A stretch of DNA of 64,000 bases from Aquirhabdus parva (GCF_003351745.1 NZ_CP031222.1:124001-188000); one strand, 5' to 3'; positions 9,264 to 18,432 are shown, numbered from the stretch's first letter. Notes: generated from the letters alone by a model not told the origin. Numbers and translations are program-made.

Positions 9264-9329
9264 GGGTAGTTTCTATACGCTGAATGTCATTCAAAAATAG
9301 ATGATGAATAGCTTATTAAGGAACCGTCC

Positions 9330-10265
9330 ATGCTGCAATCGTTTACACCCTATCCCGAAAAAATTCGTCAGCAGATGATGATCTTAGCGTTGATTTCGAT
9401 GACGAATAGCGCTTTTGCGGCGCCCTTTTTGTTGCCAGAGCAGTTTGATGTGGATGCCAGAACAACCAGCATTACGGTGCAAAGTGGACTTACGGGCGAT
9501 AGTTTTTTTGTTCCGAATCGTAACTTTAAAACAGAATTTAGCATCACTACGCCTGATGGACAAAGCAAAATCGTGCCTGCCAACGTCGAGCTTAAAAAAT
9601 TTAGTCTGATTGAGACTGATGTGAGCCAGAGTGGCACCTATCTGATTCAAACCGTCAATACGCTAGTCATTCCTACTCGTTATGTTTTATCCGATGGACA
9701 ATGGCTCCGTGTGGTCCCAACTAGACCGCCGATGGCAGGTATGAAAGACATGCCTAAAAAAGAAGGTGGGGATAAACCCGGGGCTGACAAAGGAGACATT
9801 GCTAAGGCAACCCCGGCCAAAGCAACCTCAATTGGCGAAGATAAACTGCCTGCAGGCGCGCAGCTCTTTACCAGTAATGCGCTGAACAAAGCAGTGACCT
9901 ATGTGACCAAAGGTATCCCTGCGCCGCTTGCCGCATTCACCAATAAAGGTTTTGAAGTCCGACCTGTCACGCATCCGAGTGAAGCGTATGTGACGGATGG
10001 TTTTGAGTTTGAAGCGCGCTTTGATGGCAAACCGGCTGCAGGATTAACGTTTAGTGTGGCTCGCGGTGTGAGTCAATACGACAAGGAGGGCAAGCGTGAG
10101 CGCCCTGATGTGGTGACGGATCAGCAAGGGCATGGCAAAGTCACTTTTGATCTGCCCGGTGTTTACTTGATTTCAACGACATATCCCGCGCTAATGTCCG
10201 ATCGTAGCGTCCAACCTCCCGCACAAACGGTTAATTTTGGATTAACGATTGAAGTAGCGCCTTAG
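9330..10265 (+). CDS. DUF4198 domain-containing exported protein
   Basis: Predicted periplasmic protein of 311 residues. The start at 9330 has AAGGAA 9 bases upstream. The hydrophobic segment MMILALISMTNSAFA then ends near residue 29, so it carries a longer than usual n-region. DUF4198 proteins have Ig-like beta domains and usually occur beside metal-uptake genes, especially TonB receptors and ApbE/DUF2271 genes. The visible family pattern includes GDSFFVPNRNF, a central lysine/proline linker (KKEGGDKPGADKGD), and the C-terminal part from EVRPVTHPSEAYVTDGFEFEA with FDGKPAAGLTF. Biochemical function is not established. The putative Fur element upstream suggests that it belongs to the iron regulon. 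Confidence 0.75.
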   Translation: MLQSFTPYPEKIRQQMMILALISMTNSAFAAPFLLPEQFDVDARTTSITVQSGLTGDSFFVPNRNFKTEFSITTPDGQSKIVPANVELKKFSLIETDVSQSGTYLIQTVNTLVIPTRYVLSDGQWLRVVPTRPPMAGMKDMPKKEGGDKPGADKGDIAKATPAKATSIGEDKLPAGAQLFTSNALNKAVTYVTKGIPAPLAAFTNKGFEVRPVTHPSEAYVTDGFEFEARFDGKPAAGLTFSVARGVSQYDKEGKRERPDVVTDQQGHGKVTFDLPGVYLISTTYPALMSDRSVQPPAQTVNFGLTIEVAP

Positions 10266-10308
10266 TGAGATGCGTTAGGATCTTTAACTCACTCTAAGCA
10301 TCGATAGC

Positions 10309-10334
10309 TTGGCATTTTAAAGTGCCATTTTGGT
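10309..10334 (+). terminator. possible terminator after the DUF4198 gene
   Basis: TGGCAT and GTGCCA form a short stem around TTTAAA, followed by TTTT. The T run is short, so efficiency is uncertain. Confidence 0.4.
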
Positions 10335-10387
10335 CTATAATCATGAAATAAGCTTGGATCAAGCATATAAAAATGAAGGAGATCAGA

Positions 10388-10999
10388 ATGACACAAATCG
10401 TCCCCGTGCTCGGTGAAAATATTCCGCAAAGAGGTACGGTATGGAGTCGCCAGTTTTGGACAAATCTGGTTCGACTGCAAGGATGGAAAGTGCTTGGCGA
10501 AGTGCCTAATATCCCAAAAGCAGTGATGATTGGTGCGCCTCATACCTCGAATCAAGATGGTGTTATTGGATTACAGATGGTTTTGGCCATGGGCTTAGAA
10601 ATACATCTGATGGCTAAAAACAGCCTCTACAGACCGCCTTTTCGTGCCGCAATGGATTGGTTGAAGATGATGCCGATTGATCGTACTTCATCCCATGGTC
10701 TGGTCGAGCAAATGTGCCATGCGTTTGATTCACATGATAAGTTCTGGTTGGGACTTGCACCTGAAGGCACTCGAGATTCATCTGAAACCTGGAAAAGTGG
10801 TTTTTATCGAATTGCTTATGCTGCGAAAGTCCCGATTGTGATGGTGGGATTCGATTTTAAAAATAAAAATGTGAAATTCTTAGGGTGCTTTGAAGCGAGC
10901 GGTAATTTTGATGCTGATTTACCAAAAATTCTCGCATTCTACAAAAACACTTCACCTGCCAACCCAGAACGCCTTTCCAAGCCGCTGCGCATGCTCTAG
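10388..10999 (+). CDS. 1-acyl-sn-glycerol-3-phosphate acyltransferase family protein
   Basis: PlsC-like acyltransferase of 203 residues. It has the catalytic HX4D motif as HTSNQD (about residues 52-57), the middle FRAAMDWLKMMPIDR block, and the third motif PEGTR (125-129) followed by a Gly-Phe segment. The start at 10388 is fixed by AAGGAG six bases upstream. There is no membrane-spanning N-terminal helix, unlike classical PlsC. It may therefore be a shorter paralogue acylating lysophospholipid or another acceptor rather than the main PlsC. It stands alone between a DUF4198 gene and a patatin lipoprotein gene; the shared direction with the phospholipase hints at lipid remodelling. Confidence 0.82.
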   Translation: MTQIVPVLGENIPQRGTVWSRQFWTNLVRLQGWKVLGEVPNIPKAVMIGAPHTSNQDGVIGLQMVLAMGLEIHLMAKNSLYRPPFRAAMDWLKMMPIDRTSSHGLVEQMCHAFDSHDKFWLGLAPEGTRDSSETWKSGFYRIAYAAKVPIVMVGFDFKNKNVKFLGCFEASGNFDADLPKILAFYKNTSPANPERLSKPLRML

Positions 11000-11066
11000 A
11001 GTACGCGCAGGCGAGTTTGTTTCATCAAACATCCCGAACCCCTAAGAATTGAACGAGAGTGAAGTA

Positions 11067-11996
11067 ATGCGTTTTCATCAACAAATGAAGTCATTAGGAT
11101 TGTGGGCAGGGATTGGTTTAAGTATTGCGGTAATCAATGGGTGTACGACGACACCTCCACCAGCACCCGTTGTACAGCCCCGTCAACCAATTATTGCTTT
11201 GGCACTGGGTGGTGGTGGGGCAAAAGGGTTTGCGCATATTGGTATTATCAAGGTATTGGAGTCGCATGGCATCCACCCGCAAATCGTAACGGGCACTAGT
11301 GCCGGTAGTTTTGTCGGCAGTTTATATGCCAGCGGCATGAGCCCGTACCAATTACAAGAAACGGCGCTGGCACTGAAAGAGTCCGATATTCGTGATATGA
11401 CGCTGAGCAGTCAAGGTTTTATCATTGGTCAAAAACTGCAAGATTATGTCAATCTTAAAGTGAATCAGAAACCGATGGAGCAATTTCCGATTCGCTTTGC
11501 TGCGGTGGCAACACAACTGGATACAGGCGCACGCACCGTTTTTACCCGTGGTAATACTGGGCAAGCGGTACGCGCATCATGCAGTATCCCCAATGTCTTT
11601 ATTCCCGCCACGATTGCAGGTAAGAAGTATGTCGATGGGGGATTGGTGAGCCCGATTCCTGTGGCGGCTGCACGGGATATGGGAGCCGACATCGTGATTG
11701 CGGTGGATATCTCAGCACGTCCAAAGCCAGGGCAGTCTTCTAATGTGCTGGGTGTGCTTGACCAAACGCTGAATATCATGGGACAGCAGGGGATTGATAA
11801 GGAGTTGGCACAGGCTAATGTGATTATTAAACCGAACGTCGGCAATGTCGGCGTGCTTGATTTGACTACTCGTCAGCAAAGTATTTTGGAAGGGGAGCGT
11901 GCAGCACAGGCGCAGCTCAGTGCGATTGATCGCGTGCTGACCCAATTTAAGGCTTCGGCTGCAGCTCGTCAGCCTGCTAATAAGCCTCGGCTATAA
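11067..11996 (+). CDS. patatin-like phospholipase lipoprotein (RssA/YchK-like)
   Basis: Serine hydrolase of the patatin family, 309 residues. The oxyanion motif GGGGAKG is at about 48-54, the nucleophile elbow GTSAG at 76-80 and the catalytic DGG at 190-192. The N-terminus has a signal segment ending in INGC, a plausible though imperfect lipobox with Cys26, so the protein is probably a membrane-anchored lipoprotein. The start at 11067 follows GAGTGAAGTA. An N-terminal TTTPPPAPVV linker separates the lipid anchor from the domain. The substrate is unknown; phospholipid or lysophospholipid is likely from the family. Confidence 0.85.
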   Translation: MRFHQQMKSLGLWAGIGLSIAVINGCTTTPPPAPVVQPRQPIIALALGGGGAKGFAHIGIIKVLESHGIHPQIVTGTSAGSFVGSLYASGMSPYQLQETALALKESDIRDMTLSSQGFIIGQKLQDYVNLKVNQKPMEQFPIRFAAVATQLDTGARTVFTRGNTGQAVRASCSIPNVFIPATIAGKKYVDGGLVSPIPVAAARDMGADIVIAVDISARPKPGQSSNVLGVLDQTLNIMGQQGIDKELAQANVIIKPNVGNVGVLDLTTRQQSILEGERAAQAQLSAIDRVLTQFKASAAARQPANKPRL

Positions 11997-12010
11997 TCGC
12001 GTTTAAACGA

Positions 12011-12049
12011 AAAAAAAACGCGTTTTTCATCAGAAGAACGCGGTTTTTT
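12011..12049. terminator. bidirectional rho-independent terminator
   Basis: CGCGTTTTTC (12019-12028) pairs with GAAGAACGCG (12033-12042) across an ATCA loop. It is flanked by a run of A on the left and TTTTTT on the right. It lies between the convergent patatin and TonB-receptor genes and can serve both strands. Confidence 0.85.
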
Positions 12050-12050
12050 A

Positions 12051-14183
12051 TTAAAAACGCTTTTCAACCGTTAAAAGTACATTGGGTACGGTTTCGGCTT
12101 TACGGCTTTGATAGAAGGCCCCATCGAGATTATCTAGTTCAGAGTATTGATCGGTACTGAGCAAATTACGCGCTGCAAATGTGACCGCCCAGCCATCATC
12201 AAAGCGCTTGGTGGTGCTGATGTCGAGGCTGGTGCGCGCATTTAAGCGGCTGACATAAGACTGTCCTTGTACAGGACTTTCATAAGCGGGGGTATAGCCG
12301 AGATTGATATTGCTGAGCCAACGCCATGGTTTGTATTGATAAGAAACTCCGACACTGGCGGTATAAGGGGCAACGCCGCTGGCATGTTGATCCGCTTGGC
12401 CATCATTTTGCAGGATTGCGCGGATGGTCGAGACTTGTCCGCTGATCAAGAGTTTATGGGCTTTACCTACGGGGATGTTCCAGCGACCATCCAGCTCCAT
12501 ACCCGTTGCTACGGCATCGCCCTGATTCTGTGGGCTTTGGATATAGCGACCATTGGCAAGGGTAATGACGTTGCCGATATAGTTATTGATATCGCGATAA
12601 AAGCCCGTCAGATTAAATCCACCATCTGGTGAGTTATAGGTCAAGGTACTTTCGAACGAATGAATTTCTTGAGGCTTGAGATGGGGGTTACCGCTGCTAT
12701 CTGGGTTATTCAGCGAGCCTGCGTCTGCCCCTGTAGCCTGCGTCACGACTGGGGACAATTGTTGTGGCTGCGGAGTCTGACTACTTTGGTTGTAGCCTGC
12801 TTGCAGTGACCATTCTTTGTCGAATTGATATTTATAAAAAATAGCCGGATTGAGTGCTTGCTGGTCATAATCAACCAGTCCACTGCGTTGTAACCATTCC
12901 TGACGCAGACCGGCGGTCAGAATTTGATGTTCAGTGATTTTCCAATTTTCTTCACCATACACTGCGTACTTATTCTCTTGGATACTGGCGGTTTGGCTAC
13001 TGTCTATGGTTGCCCAAGAGTTCTGGAATCCATACTTGATTTCTTGATTGGTCAAATCTTTAATAATGCCATCAAAACCAGCAGAGTAGGTTTGACGACC
13101 ATCACTGACTTGGCGAATGCCGTTGGGGCGAAAGTCAGTTTCATCTTCATTTTGCCACTGTCCTGATAGCCTAAAGGTTTGTTTATTCACACCCGGCGTG
13201 CGTTCAAGACGCAGAGCTACCCGAGTGTTGTCGCCGTTGACTTGGGATTGATCCGTATTGGTGGAGCTGGTATTGGCTTGTTGGCTGTACATCAGGTCAG
13301 AGAAGACTTTGGTGATCTCGTCCCACTTGTAGGTCATACGGGTTGAGAACATTTCAAAATCATTGGCACTGGAACTGTTTTGCGTAGTGGTATTGAGTCC
13401 AGTGGGCGTAACATTGGTCAATAAGGTTTGACTGTCGCCGCTGTTACGATTGTAAATCGCAGAGGTGCTATAACTGAAATTGCCTTCTTTACCATCCAGT
13501 TGTAAGTTGAGCTGGCGTTTATTGTTGCCTAGCGTGTCATCGCCATAGGTGCCATAACCTGCTTTTACCACACCCGTGATGGGCGCGCTGGCACTTTGCC
13601 CGTCTTTTAAAATGATATTGATGACACCGCCAGAAGCACCAGAAGCCTGAGTGACGCTGGCTTGTTTGGTGACTTCAATGCGATCAATCATATCAACACT
13701 GATGGTATCGACCAGTGAGGTGCCGACACGTTTGCCGCCTTGTATTGCCTCACCGTTGATTTGGATCACAGGCGGTACAGACAGACCGCGAAATGATGAA
13801 CGACCCACACCACCACTGCCCATTTGAATCCCTGCTGCACGGCGTAAGGCATCCGTCACAGAGATATCGCCATAATTGATCATTTCTGCTTGGGTGATGA
13901 CGGTTTTGCGGATGGCACTGATTTCTGTCGGGTCCTCAGTTTCTAATTTTCCCGTAACGACGATGGTTGCTAGAACTTGATCATTTGCAGCCGTTTTATT
14001 GGGGGTGTCTGATGTGTTTGCATCAGTTGAGTTGCGGGGCGAATTCGCTCCTGTTTGGTTGCTATTGGATTGTACGGTTGTATCTGTCGCTGGAGATAAT
14101 GCAGGATTGCTGTCTGCATAGACCGTACTGCCCAAGCTGGCAGGAAAGAGTCCAATAAACAATAAGCGGTGCAGCCTAGTCAT
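12051..14183 (-). CDS. TonB-dependent outer-membrane receptor, probably for a ferric siderophore
   Basis: Outer-membrane beta-barrel of about 710 residues. The signal peptide (MTRLHRLLFIGLFPASLGSTVYA) is followed by an Asn/Thr-rich linker and a Ton-box-like stretch (ATIVVTGK). The plug domain contains TDALRRAAGIQMGSGGVGRSSFRGLSVPPVIQINGE and IDRIEVTKQASVTQASGASGGVINIIL. The C-terminus ends in aromatic Phe (LLTVEKRF), as expected for a BAM substrate. The start at 14183 is preferred over 14207 because it begins the signal peptide directly. It is divergent from tonB-exbB-exbD with a Fur-like box between, which supports ferric siderophore uptake; the ligand cannot be deduced. Confidence 0.9.
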   Translation of the reverse strand: MTRLHRLLFIGLFPASLGSTVYADSNPALSPATDTTVQSNSNQTGANSPRNSTDANTSDTPNKTAANDQVLATIVVTGKLETEDPTEISAIRKTVITQAEMINYGDISVTDALRRAAGIQMGSGGVGRSSFRGLSVPPVIQINGEAIQGGKRVGTSLVDTISVDMIDRIEVTKQASVTQASGASGGVINIILKDGQSASAPITGVVKAGYGTYGDDTLGNNKRQLNLQLDGKEGNFSYSTSAIYNRNSGDSQTLLTNVTPTGLNTTTQNSSSANDFEMFSTRMTYKWDEITKVFSDLMYSQQANTSSTNTDQSQVNGDNTRVALRLERTPGVNKQTFRLSGQWQNEDETDFRPNGIRQVSDGRQTYSAGFDGIIKDLTNQEIKYGFQNSWATIDSSQTASIQENKYAVYGEENWKITEHQILTAGLRQEWLQRSGLVDYDQQALNPAIFYKYQFDKEWSLQAGYNQSSQTPQPQQLSPVVTQATGADAGSLNNPDSSGNPHLKPQEIHSFESTLTYNSPDGGFNLTGFYRDINNYIGNVITLANGRYIQSPQNQGDAVATGMELDGRWNIPVGKAHKLLISGQVSTIRAILQNDGQADQHASGVAPYTASVGVSYQYKPWRWLSNINLGYTPAYESPVQGQSYVSRLNARTSLDISTTKRFDDGWAVTFAARNLLSTDQYSELDNLDGAFYQSRKAETVPNVLLTVEKRF

Positions 14184-14334
14184 GGTAAATGTCTCAAAAA
14201 ACAGCATTAAATAATAAAATATAGAATTGATTTGACCCTAGCATAAGGATGAAAAGTGCAGAGAGCATGAATTTTTTAAGGAGAAAAATATAAATTTTAA
14301 ATCTTAACTTAGGGGCTGTATCAATATTAAGATT

Positions 14335-14354
14335 GCTATTGAGATTGGTTATCA
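14335..14354. promoter_or_regulatory. putative Fur box between the TonB receptor and tonB
   Basis: GCTATTGAGATTGGTTATCA is 17/20 identical to the element at 9229-9248. It lies in the 313-base region 14184-14496 separating the divergent receptor and tonB genes, about 150 bases from each start. No reading frame is seen in that region; the rest is AT-rich, with a GTTAT/ATAAC hairpin just to the right of the box. Confidence 0.55.
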
Positions 14355-14496
14355 TTTATTATAACGCAAGCTTTATGACTGATCATCGGGTGATGAGCAT
14401 GTTTTTAAGCCTAAAAAGATTTTCAATATGATCACCACCCGCGATCAGTACTTGAGTGTGCGGATTGTTGGTGGATAACGGTCTTGAGGTAAAATT

Positions 14497-15231
14497 ATGT
14501 CTTCCGCCATATTCAGTGCAGAGATTCATCCAGTAGAATCGCAGCAGATACAGGCGATACATCCGCAGTCTAGTAAACGTACTATGGTGATTGTCGCACT
14601 GGTTGTGGTGGCACATGGTTTGATTTTACTCGGATTGGCACTCGTCCGATCTACCATCAACGTGGTTCCTGCACAAACCATTGCCGTACGTATGGTAGCG
14701 ATTGTGCCTGAGCAGCCTAAACCGGTGCCACCAAAACCTGTAGTGAAACCTAAAGAAGTCCCCATCGTTAAGGCCTTGCCAAAACCAAAGCCCTTACCGA
14801 TCTTGGTTGCCCCGAAAACCGCGAAGAGTCCTGTATCGGTGCCTCCGGTAGAAAAAGCGATTGAAAAGCCTATGGATAACCCTCCTCCTGTTGTGGCCGC
14901 GCCGCCAGTGCCTGCTGCGCCACCGCAAAAAGAGGAGCCAGCACCGCCTAAAATGGTTGAAGGGGTGGCTTATCTCAAACAACCCGAGCCGATTTATCCT
15001 GATGCAGCGCGTGCTTCTGGGGACACGGGTAAAACGATTGTGCGGGCGTTGATCAACGTCAACGGCTTGGTTGATGATGTCTCTGTGAAGAAAACATCTG
15101 GCAGCGCACTTTTAGATCGTGCGGCAATGCAAGCTGTTAAAAAAGCACGCTTTAAACCGTATCGTGAAAATGGTGTAGCACAAGCGGTCTATACATTAAT
15201 ACCGATAGAGTTCAATCTAGGCCAAGATTAG
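14497..15231 (+). CDS. tonB: energy transducer TonB
   Basis: TonB couples the proton motive force harvested by ExbB/ExbD to outer-membrane receptors. The protein has 244 residues: a cytoplasmic N-terminus of about 28, one membrane helix (MVIVALVVVAHGLILLGLALV, about 30-50), and a long Pro/Lys-rich periplasmic spacer (about 70-155). The C-terminal TonB domain begins KQPEPIYPDAARASGDTG and includes VDDVSVKKTSGSALLDRAAMQAVKKARFKPY. It is first in a tonB-exbB-exbD operon and divergent from a TonB-dependent receptor, with the shared Fur-like element upstream. Confidence 0.95.
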   Translation: MSSAIFSAEIHPVESQQIQAIHPQSSKRTMVIVALVVVAHGLILLGLALVRSTINVVPAQTIAVRMVAIVPEQPKPVPPKPVVKPKEVPIVKALPKPKPLPILVAPKTAKSPVSVPPVEKAIEKPMDNPPPVVAAPPVPAAPPQKEEPAPPKMVEGVAYLKQPEPIYPDAARASGDTGKTIVRALINVNGLVDDVSVKKTSGSALLDRAAMQAVKKARFKPYRENGVAQAVYTLIPIEFNLGQD

Positions 15232-15290
15232 AATGACATATTTAAAGTCATGATCTATTTTACGCAAGAATACCAATAAGGGTTGTGGTT

Positions 15291-15890
15291 ATGAGTTTTA
15301 TCGATTTTTGGACACATGCAGATTTCTTGAGTAAATCACTGTCTTTTGTTTTGCTCATCATGTCGATTGCAACATGGACCATCGTGATTCTTCGTGTGCT
15401 GGCCACGCGTCAAGCGACGGCAAGCTCGGCAAAGGAGCTCAACCAATCGATTGCAGAACTTGCGATCCGCAGTGCTAATTTATCGACTGAAAATCGACGG
15501 GATGTGGCTGAGCAAGTCTTGCTCCAGCAATTAGCACGCACACGGAATGATGTCGAGCGAGGAGTTTCGATTTTAGGAACGATCGCATCGGTCTCTCCGT
15601 TCGTCGGTTTGTTTGGAACGGTTTGGGGTATTTTTCACGCCCTTGCTGCGATTGGACAATCTGGACAGGCTGGCCTTGCGCAAGTGGCGGGTCCTGTGGG
15701 TGAGGCTTTGATTATGACGGGTATGGGGTTGGCTGTTGCGATACCCGCAGTACTGGCCTACAACTTGTGTGTGCGTCTGAATCGTGTGCTGCTGAATAAG
15801 CTTCATGATCAAGCGCATAGCTTGCTGGTTGAAGAATTATTGACCCTCAGCCCAGCGCAAGTTAAGCCTCAGCTTGGAGGTCAGGTCTGA
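15291..15890 (+). CDS. exbB: biopolymer transport protein ExbB
   Basis: MotA/TolQ/ExbB-family proton channel component. The start at 15291 (MSFIDFWTHADF) is preferred to the GTG two codons upstream. There are three membrane helices: about residues 15-35, 105-130 and 140-165. The conserved channel segment is GILGTIASVSPFVGLFGTVWGI-like (seen as VSILGTIASVSPFVGLFGTV), with GPVGEALIMTGMGLAVAIPAVLAYN. The length of 199 residues is usual. Its stop overlaps the exbD start by one base. Confidence 0.95.
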   Translation: MSFIDFWTHADFLSKSLSFVLLIMSIATWTIVILRVLATRQATASSAKELNQSIAELAIRSANLSTENRRDVAEQVLLQQLARTRNDVERGVSILGTIASVSPFVGLFGTVWGIFHALAAIGQSGQAGLAQVAGPVGEALIMTGMGLAVAIPAVLAYNLCVRLNRVLLNKLHDQAHSLLVEELLTLSPAQVKPQLGGQV

Positions 15891-16300
15891 TGGGTTTCCA
15901 TTTGGGTGATGACACCGATCAAGGAATGAGTGAGATCAACCTCATTCCACTGATTGATATTATGCTCGTGCTGATGATCATTTTTTTGGTGACAGCGACG
16001 ATCGTGAATCCTGCGGTGAAGCTCAATCTGCCTAAAGCAGACGCTGCGGTTGTGCCTGATCAACCGGAAGTCGTGACCTTGAGCATTGATGCGGCAGGCG
16101 TGATTCATTGGAATCAGGATGTGGTGAGCTTGGATGAGGTCGCGAAGCGAATGAATGCCGCGGCACAGTCACCGACCAAGCCGTCTTTGCATTTACGGAC
16201 AGATCGTGAGGCCAAGTACGATACGCTGGCACAAGTGCTGGCACGGGCCAATCAGGCTGGTTTAACCGATTTGGCCTTTGTGAGTGAAGCAACGCATTAA
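15890..16300 (+). CDS. exbD: biopolymer transport protein ExbD
   Basis: 136-residue partner of ExbB. It has a short cytoplasmic N-terminus with MSEINLIPLIDIMLVLMIIFLV. The single helix carries the essential protonatable Asp (LIDIMLV, about residue 23), and a periplasmic domain follows. The start overlaps the exbB stop (TGATG). With tonB and exbB it forms a complete energising complex for the receptor encoded divergently. Confidence 0.95.
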   Translation: MGFHLGDDTDQGMSEINLIPLIDIMLVLMIIFLVTATIVNPAVKLNLPKADAAVVPDQPEVVTLSIDAAGVIHWNQDVVSLDEVAKRMNAAAQSPTKPSLHLRTDREAKYDTLAQVLARANQAGLTDLAFVSEATH

Positions 16301-16322
16301 GAGCGTTAGTGCCAAAGCGGCA

Positions 16323-16526
16323 TCAGCGCCGAATAAAATAAGGGATTGCCACCAATACGGTGCCAATCCCAACGATCAGATAGCTATTAGAAATAAAATA
16401 CGGAAAGACCATCAATAAGATGCCGCAAATCAGTGGAATAACGGCACTTTGCTTACGACCATAGACAAAGAACCCTAACCCAATCGCACCGAATAACACA
16501 CCCCATAATAAAGTTGCGGTATCCAT
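16323..16526 (-). CDS. small two-helix membrane protein, function unknown
   Basis: 67 residues, almost entirely hydrophobic. The first helix is LLWGVLFGAIGLGFFVYG, then a short KQSAVIP turn with IPLICGILLMVFPYFI, then LIVGIGTVLVAIPYF and a basic RR end. Similar tiny proteins are widespread in gammaproteobacteria, sometimes labelled amino acid transport protein without evidence. The start has AAGGATATCTC upstream in its own orientation. Function unknown. Confidence 0.7.
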   Translation of the reverse strand: MDTATLLWGVLFGAIGLGFFVYGRKQSAVIPLICGILLMVFPYFISNSYLIVGIGTVLVAIPYFIRR

Positions 16527-16559
16527 GAGATATCCTTATCCAAAGTGCGCGCAACGTCT

Positions 16560-17156
16560 TTAGGTCGCTGCAAGATCCAATTTGACTGCGAGGGGAGAGG
16601 TTGTCGGTGGGGTATACAGTGCCATGCGATCCAGAATTTTTGCAGGATCTTGTTCCACCATCAGGAGCTCACGATGCGGTGGCTTAACGAAGCCTTCATC
16701 GGCTGCATGGTCCAAGAATGCAATCAGTTGATCATAGTAGCCTGCGATATTGAGCAAACCGCAGGGTTTATGGTGAAAACCCAACTGGGCCCATGTCCAA
16801 ACTTCAAATAACTCTTCAAAGGTGCCGATGCCACCGGGCAAAGCGATAAAACCTTCTGAATGCTCAGCCATCAGTGCTTTACGTTCATGCATCGACTTGG
16901 TGACGTGCAGTTCGGTGAGCCCCTGATGTGCGACTTCCTTGAGCAATAACCCTTCTGGGATGACCCCGATTACCCGTCCACCTTGCTCAAGCATACGATT
17001 GGCCACTGCACCCATGACGCCGATCTGTGCGCCACCATAAACCAGTCCGATATTGCGCTCAACAAGCACGTCTGCAAGTTGCTTGGCGCTCTCGACGTAG
17101 GCGGGGTTTTTTCCACTGTTTGAACCGCAGTACACGCAAATATTTTTTAGCTTCAT
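16560..17156 (-). CDS. LOG family (TIGR00730) nucleotide 5'-monophosphate phosphoribohydrolase
   Basis: Rossmann-fold protein of the Lonely Guy family, which cleaves N-glycosidic bonds of nucleoside monophosphates (cytokinin riboside monophosphates in plants; AMP in many bacteria). The signature PGGIGTFEE is at residues 107-115, and MHERKALM at 89-96 supplies the conserved catalytic Arg. The N-terminal CVYCGSNSG is also typical. The length of 198 residues is usual. The real bacterial substrate is unproven. The gene stands between a small membrane protein and msrA. Confidence 0.88.
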   Translation of the reverse strand: MKLKNICVYCGSNSGKNPAYVESAKQLADVLVERNIGLVYGGAQIGVMGAVANRMLEQGGRVIGVIPEGLLLKEVAHQGLTELHVTKSMHERKALMAEHSEGFIALPGGIGTFEELFEVWTWAQLGFHHKPCGLLNIAGYYDQLIAFLDHAADEGFVKPPHRELLMVEQDPAKILDRMALYTPPTTSPLAVKLDLAAT

Positions 17157-17219
17157 AACTGACCTCGATTCAATGAAGGCTTGGCGCTAGTAATATCTTT
17201 TGCAAGCAATAGGATGTCA

Positions 17220-17765
17220 TTAGATCGTTTCTTCAGAGAAGTATTGCTTGAGTTTAGCCAGCTTAGGTGGAATCGCAAAGGTGCAATACCCTTGTTCAGG
17301 ATTCTTCTCATAGAAATTCTGATGGTACTCTTCAGCGCGATAAAAAGTTGGGGCCGGCGACAGTTCGGTGACGACATTCACCCCATTGGCTTTCAGTTCA
17401 GCGATTTTCGCAGCAGCAATGTCTTTCTGAGCGTCGTTCTCATAGAAAATTACGGAACGATATTGCGTACCGATGTCATTGCCCTGACGGTTTAAGCTGG
17501 TTGGATCATGGGTGGCAAAGAAAATATCAAGGATGCGTTCATAGGAGATCTGGGTTGGGTCAAAATCAATAGCAATGACTTCCGCATGTCCTGTCGCGCC
17601 CGTGCAGACTTGCTCATAGCTGGGATTAGGACGTGCACCGCCTGCATAGCCACTGACCACAGCATGTACGCCGCGTACGGCGCGAAAGACGGATTCACTA
17701 CACCAGAAACAGCCGCCACCCACGATCGCACGTGAAAGTGCATCGGATGGATTTGCAAGTGTCAT
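17220..17765 (-). CDS. msrA: peptide methionine-S-sulfoxide reductase MsrA
   Basis: Repairs oxidised methionine by reducing the S-epimer of methionine sulfoxide. The active site is GCFWCSE, with catalytic Cys19 and a neighbouring Cys22. Downstream are [42 protein letters not shown] and [15 protein letters not shown], with a resolving Cys near the C-terminus. The start at 17765 is chosen because AGGAG lies seven bases upstream; the ATG two codons earlier is too close to it. The length of 181 residues is normal and there is no MsrB fusion. Confidence 0.94.
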   Translation of the reverse strand: MTLANPSDALSRAIVGGGCFWCSESVFRAVRGVHAVVSGYAGGARPNPSYEQVCTGATGHAEVIAIDFDPTQISYERILDIFFATHDPTSLNRQGNDIGTQYRSVIFYENDAQKDIAAAKIAELKANGVNVVTELSPAPTFYRAEEYHQNFYEKNPEQGYCTFAIPPKLAKLKQYFSEETI

Positions 17766-17886
17766 GATCATGCTCCTAATTTGGGGGGGTCTATATCGGG
17801 TTATCTCTATGCTTTGACGTTAGCACATTGCGGATAATGCTGGGCATCTATTGCGTTGGGGCAATGTTAAAACGGGTATTTATTCA

Positions 17887-18432
17887 TCAACCAATTGTTT
17901 TACGGTAAGTTTCAAAACGAAACGAGATGCCGCTTTTCTCATCAATCAAAGTGCTGCGATCAAAGAATGGGTCTGGATCGAGCGTCCAATCATTGGGAAT
18001 TTCTGGGTAATGGGCTTCGCCTCGCACATCCAGATCGACATGGGTAATCTCTAAACGGTCAGCAAACGGTAAAGTTAAATGAAATAACTCGCCGCCTCCA
18101 ATCACATATACGGAAGATTGTCCGCGGGCTATCGCATCTTGTGCGGCATCCGTCAGCAGATCTTCGACATTTTGCCTAACGTGCACCCCATCGTGTTGCC
18201 AGTCGGTTTGACGGGTGAGGACCCAATGGCTGCGATTGGGCAGCAAGCGTCCAAGCGAGTCAAAGGTCTTGCGACCCATGACGATGACCCCACCTTGAGT
18301 AATCTGTTTAAAATGTTGTAAATCGGCAGGAATATGCCAGGGTAATTGATTGTCTACGCCGATACAGTGCTGATTATCCATCGCAACAACATGGACAATT
18401 TCAATCGGGTTTCCAGCGATATTCCAACTCAT
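17887..18432 (-). CDS. folA: dihydrofolate reductase
   Basis: NADPH-dependent reduction of dihydrofolate, regenerating the folate consumed by thymidylate synthase. Motifs are VVAMDNQHCIGVDNQLPWHIPADLQHFK, GGVIVMGRKTFDSLG and VYVIGGGELF. The substrate-binding acidic residue in LPWHIPADL is present. The 181 residues include a short N-terminal extension. The gene lies downstream of lgt and thyA in the same direction (lgt-thyA-folA), an order common in Moraxellaceae and Pseudomonas. No resistance-associated change can be judged from sequence alone. Confidence 0.95.
   Translation of the reverse strand: MSWNIAGNPIEIVHVVAMDNQHCIGVDNQLPWHIPADLQHFKQITQGGVIVMGRKTFDSLGRLLPNRSHWVLTRQTDWQHDGVHVRQNVEDLLTDAAQDAIARGQSSVYVIGGGELFHLTLPFADRLEITHVDLDVRGEAHYPEIPNDWTLDPDPFFDRSTLIDEKSGISFRFETYRKTIG

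Noticed and set aside
11465-11845. Minus-strand frame of 126 codons
   Set aside because: Shadow of the patatin gene; composition follows the antisense of conserved codons.
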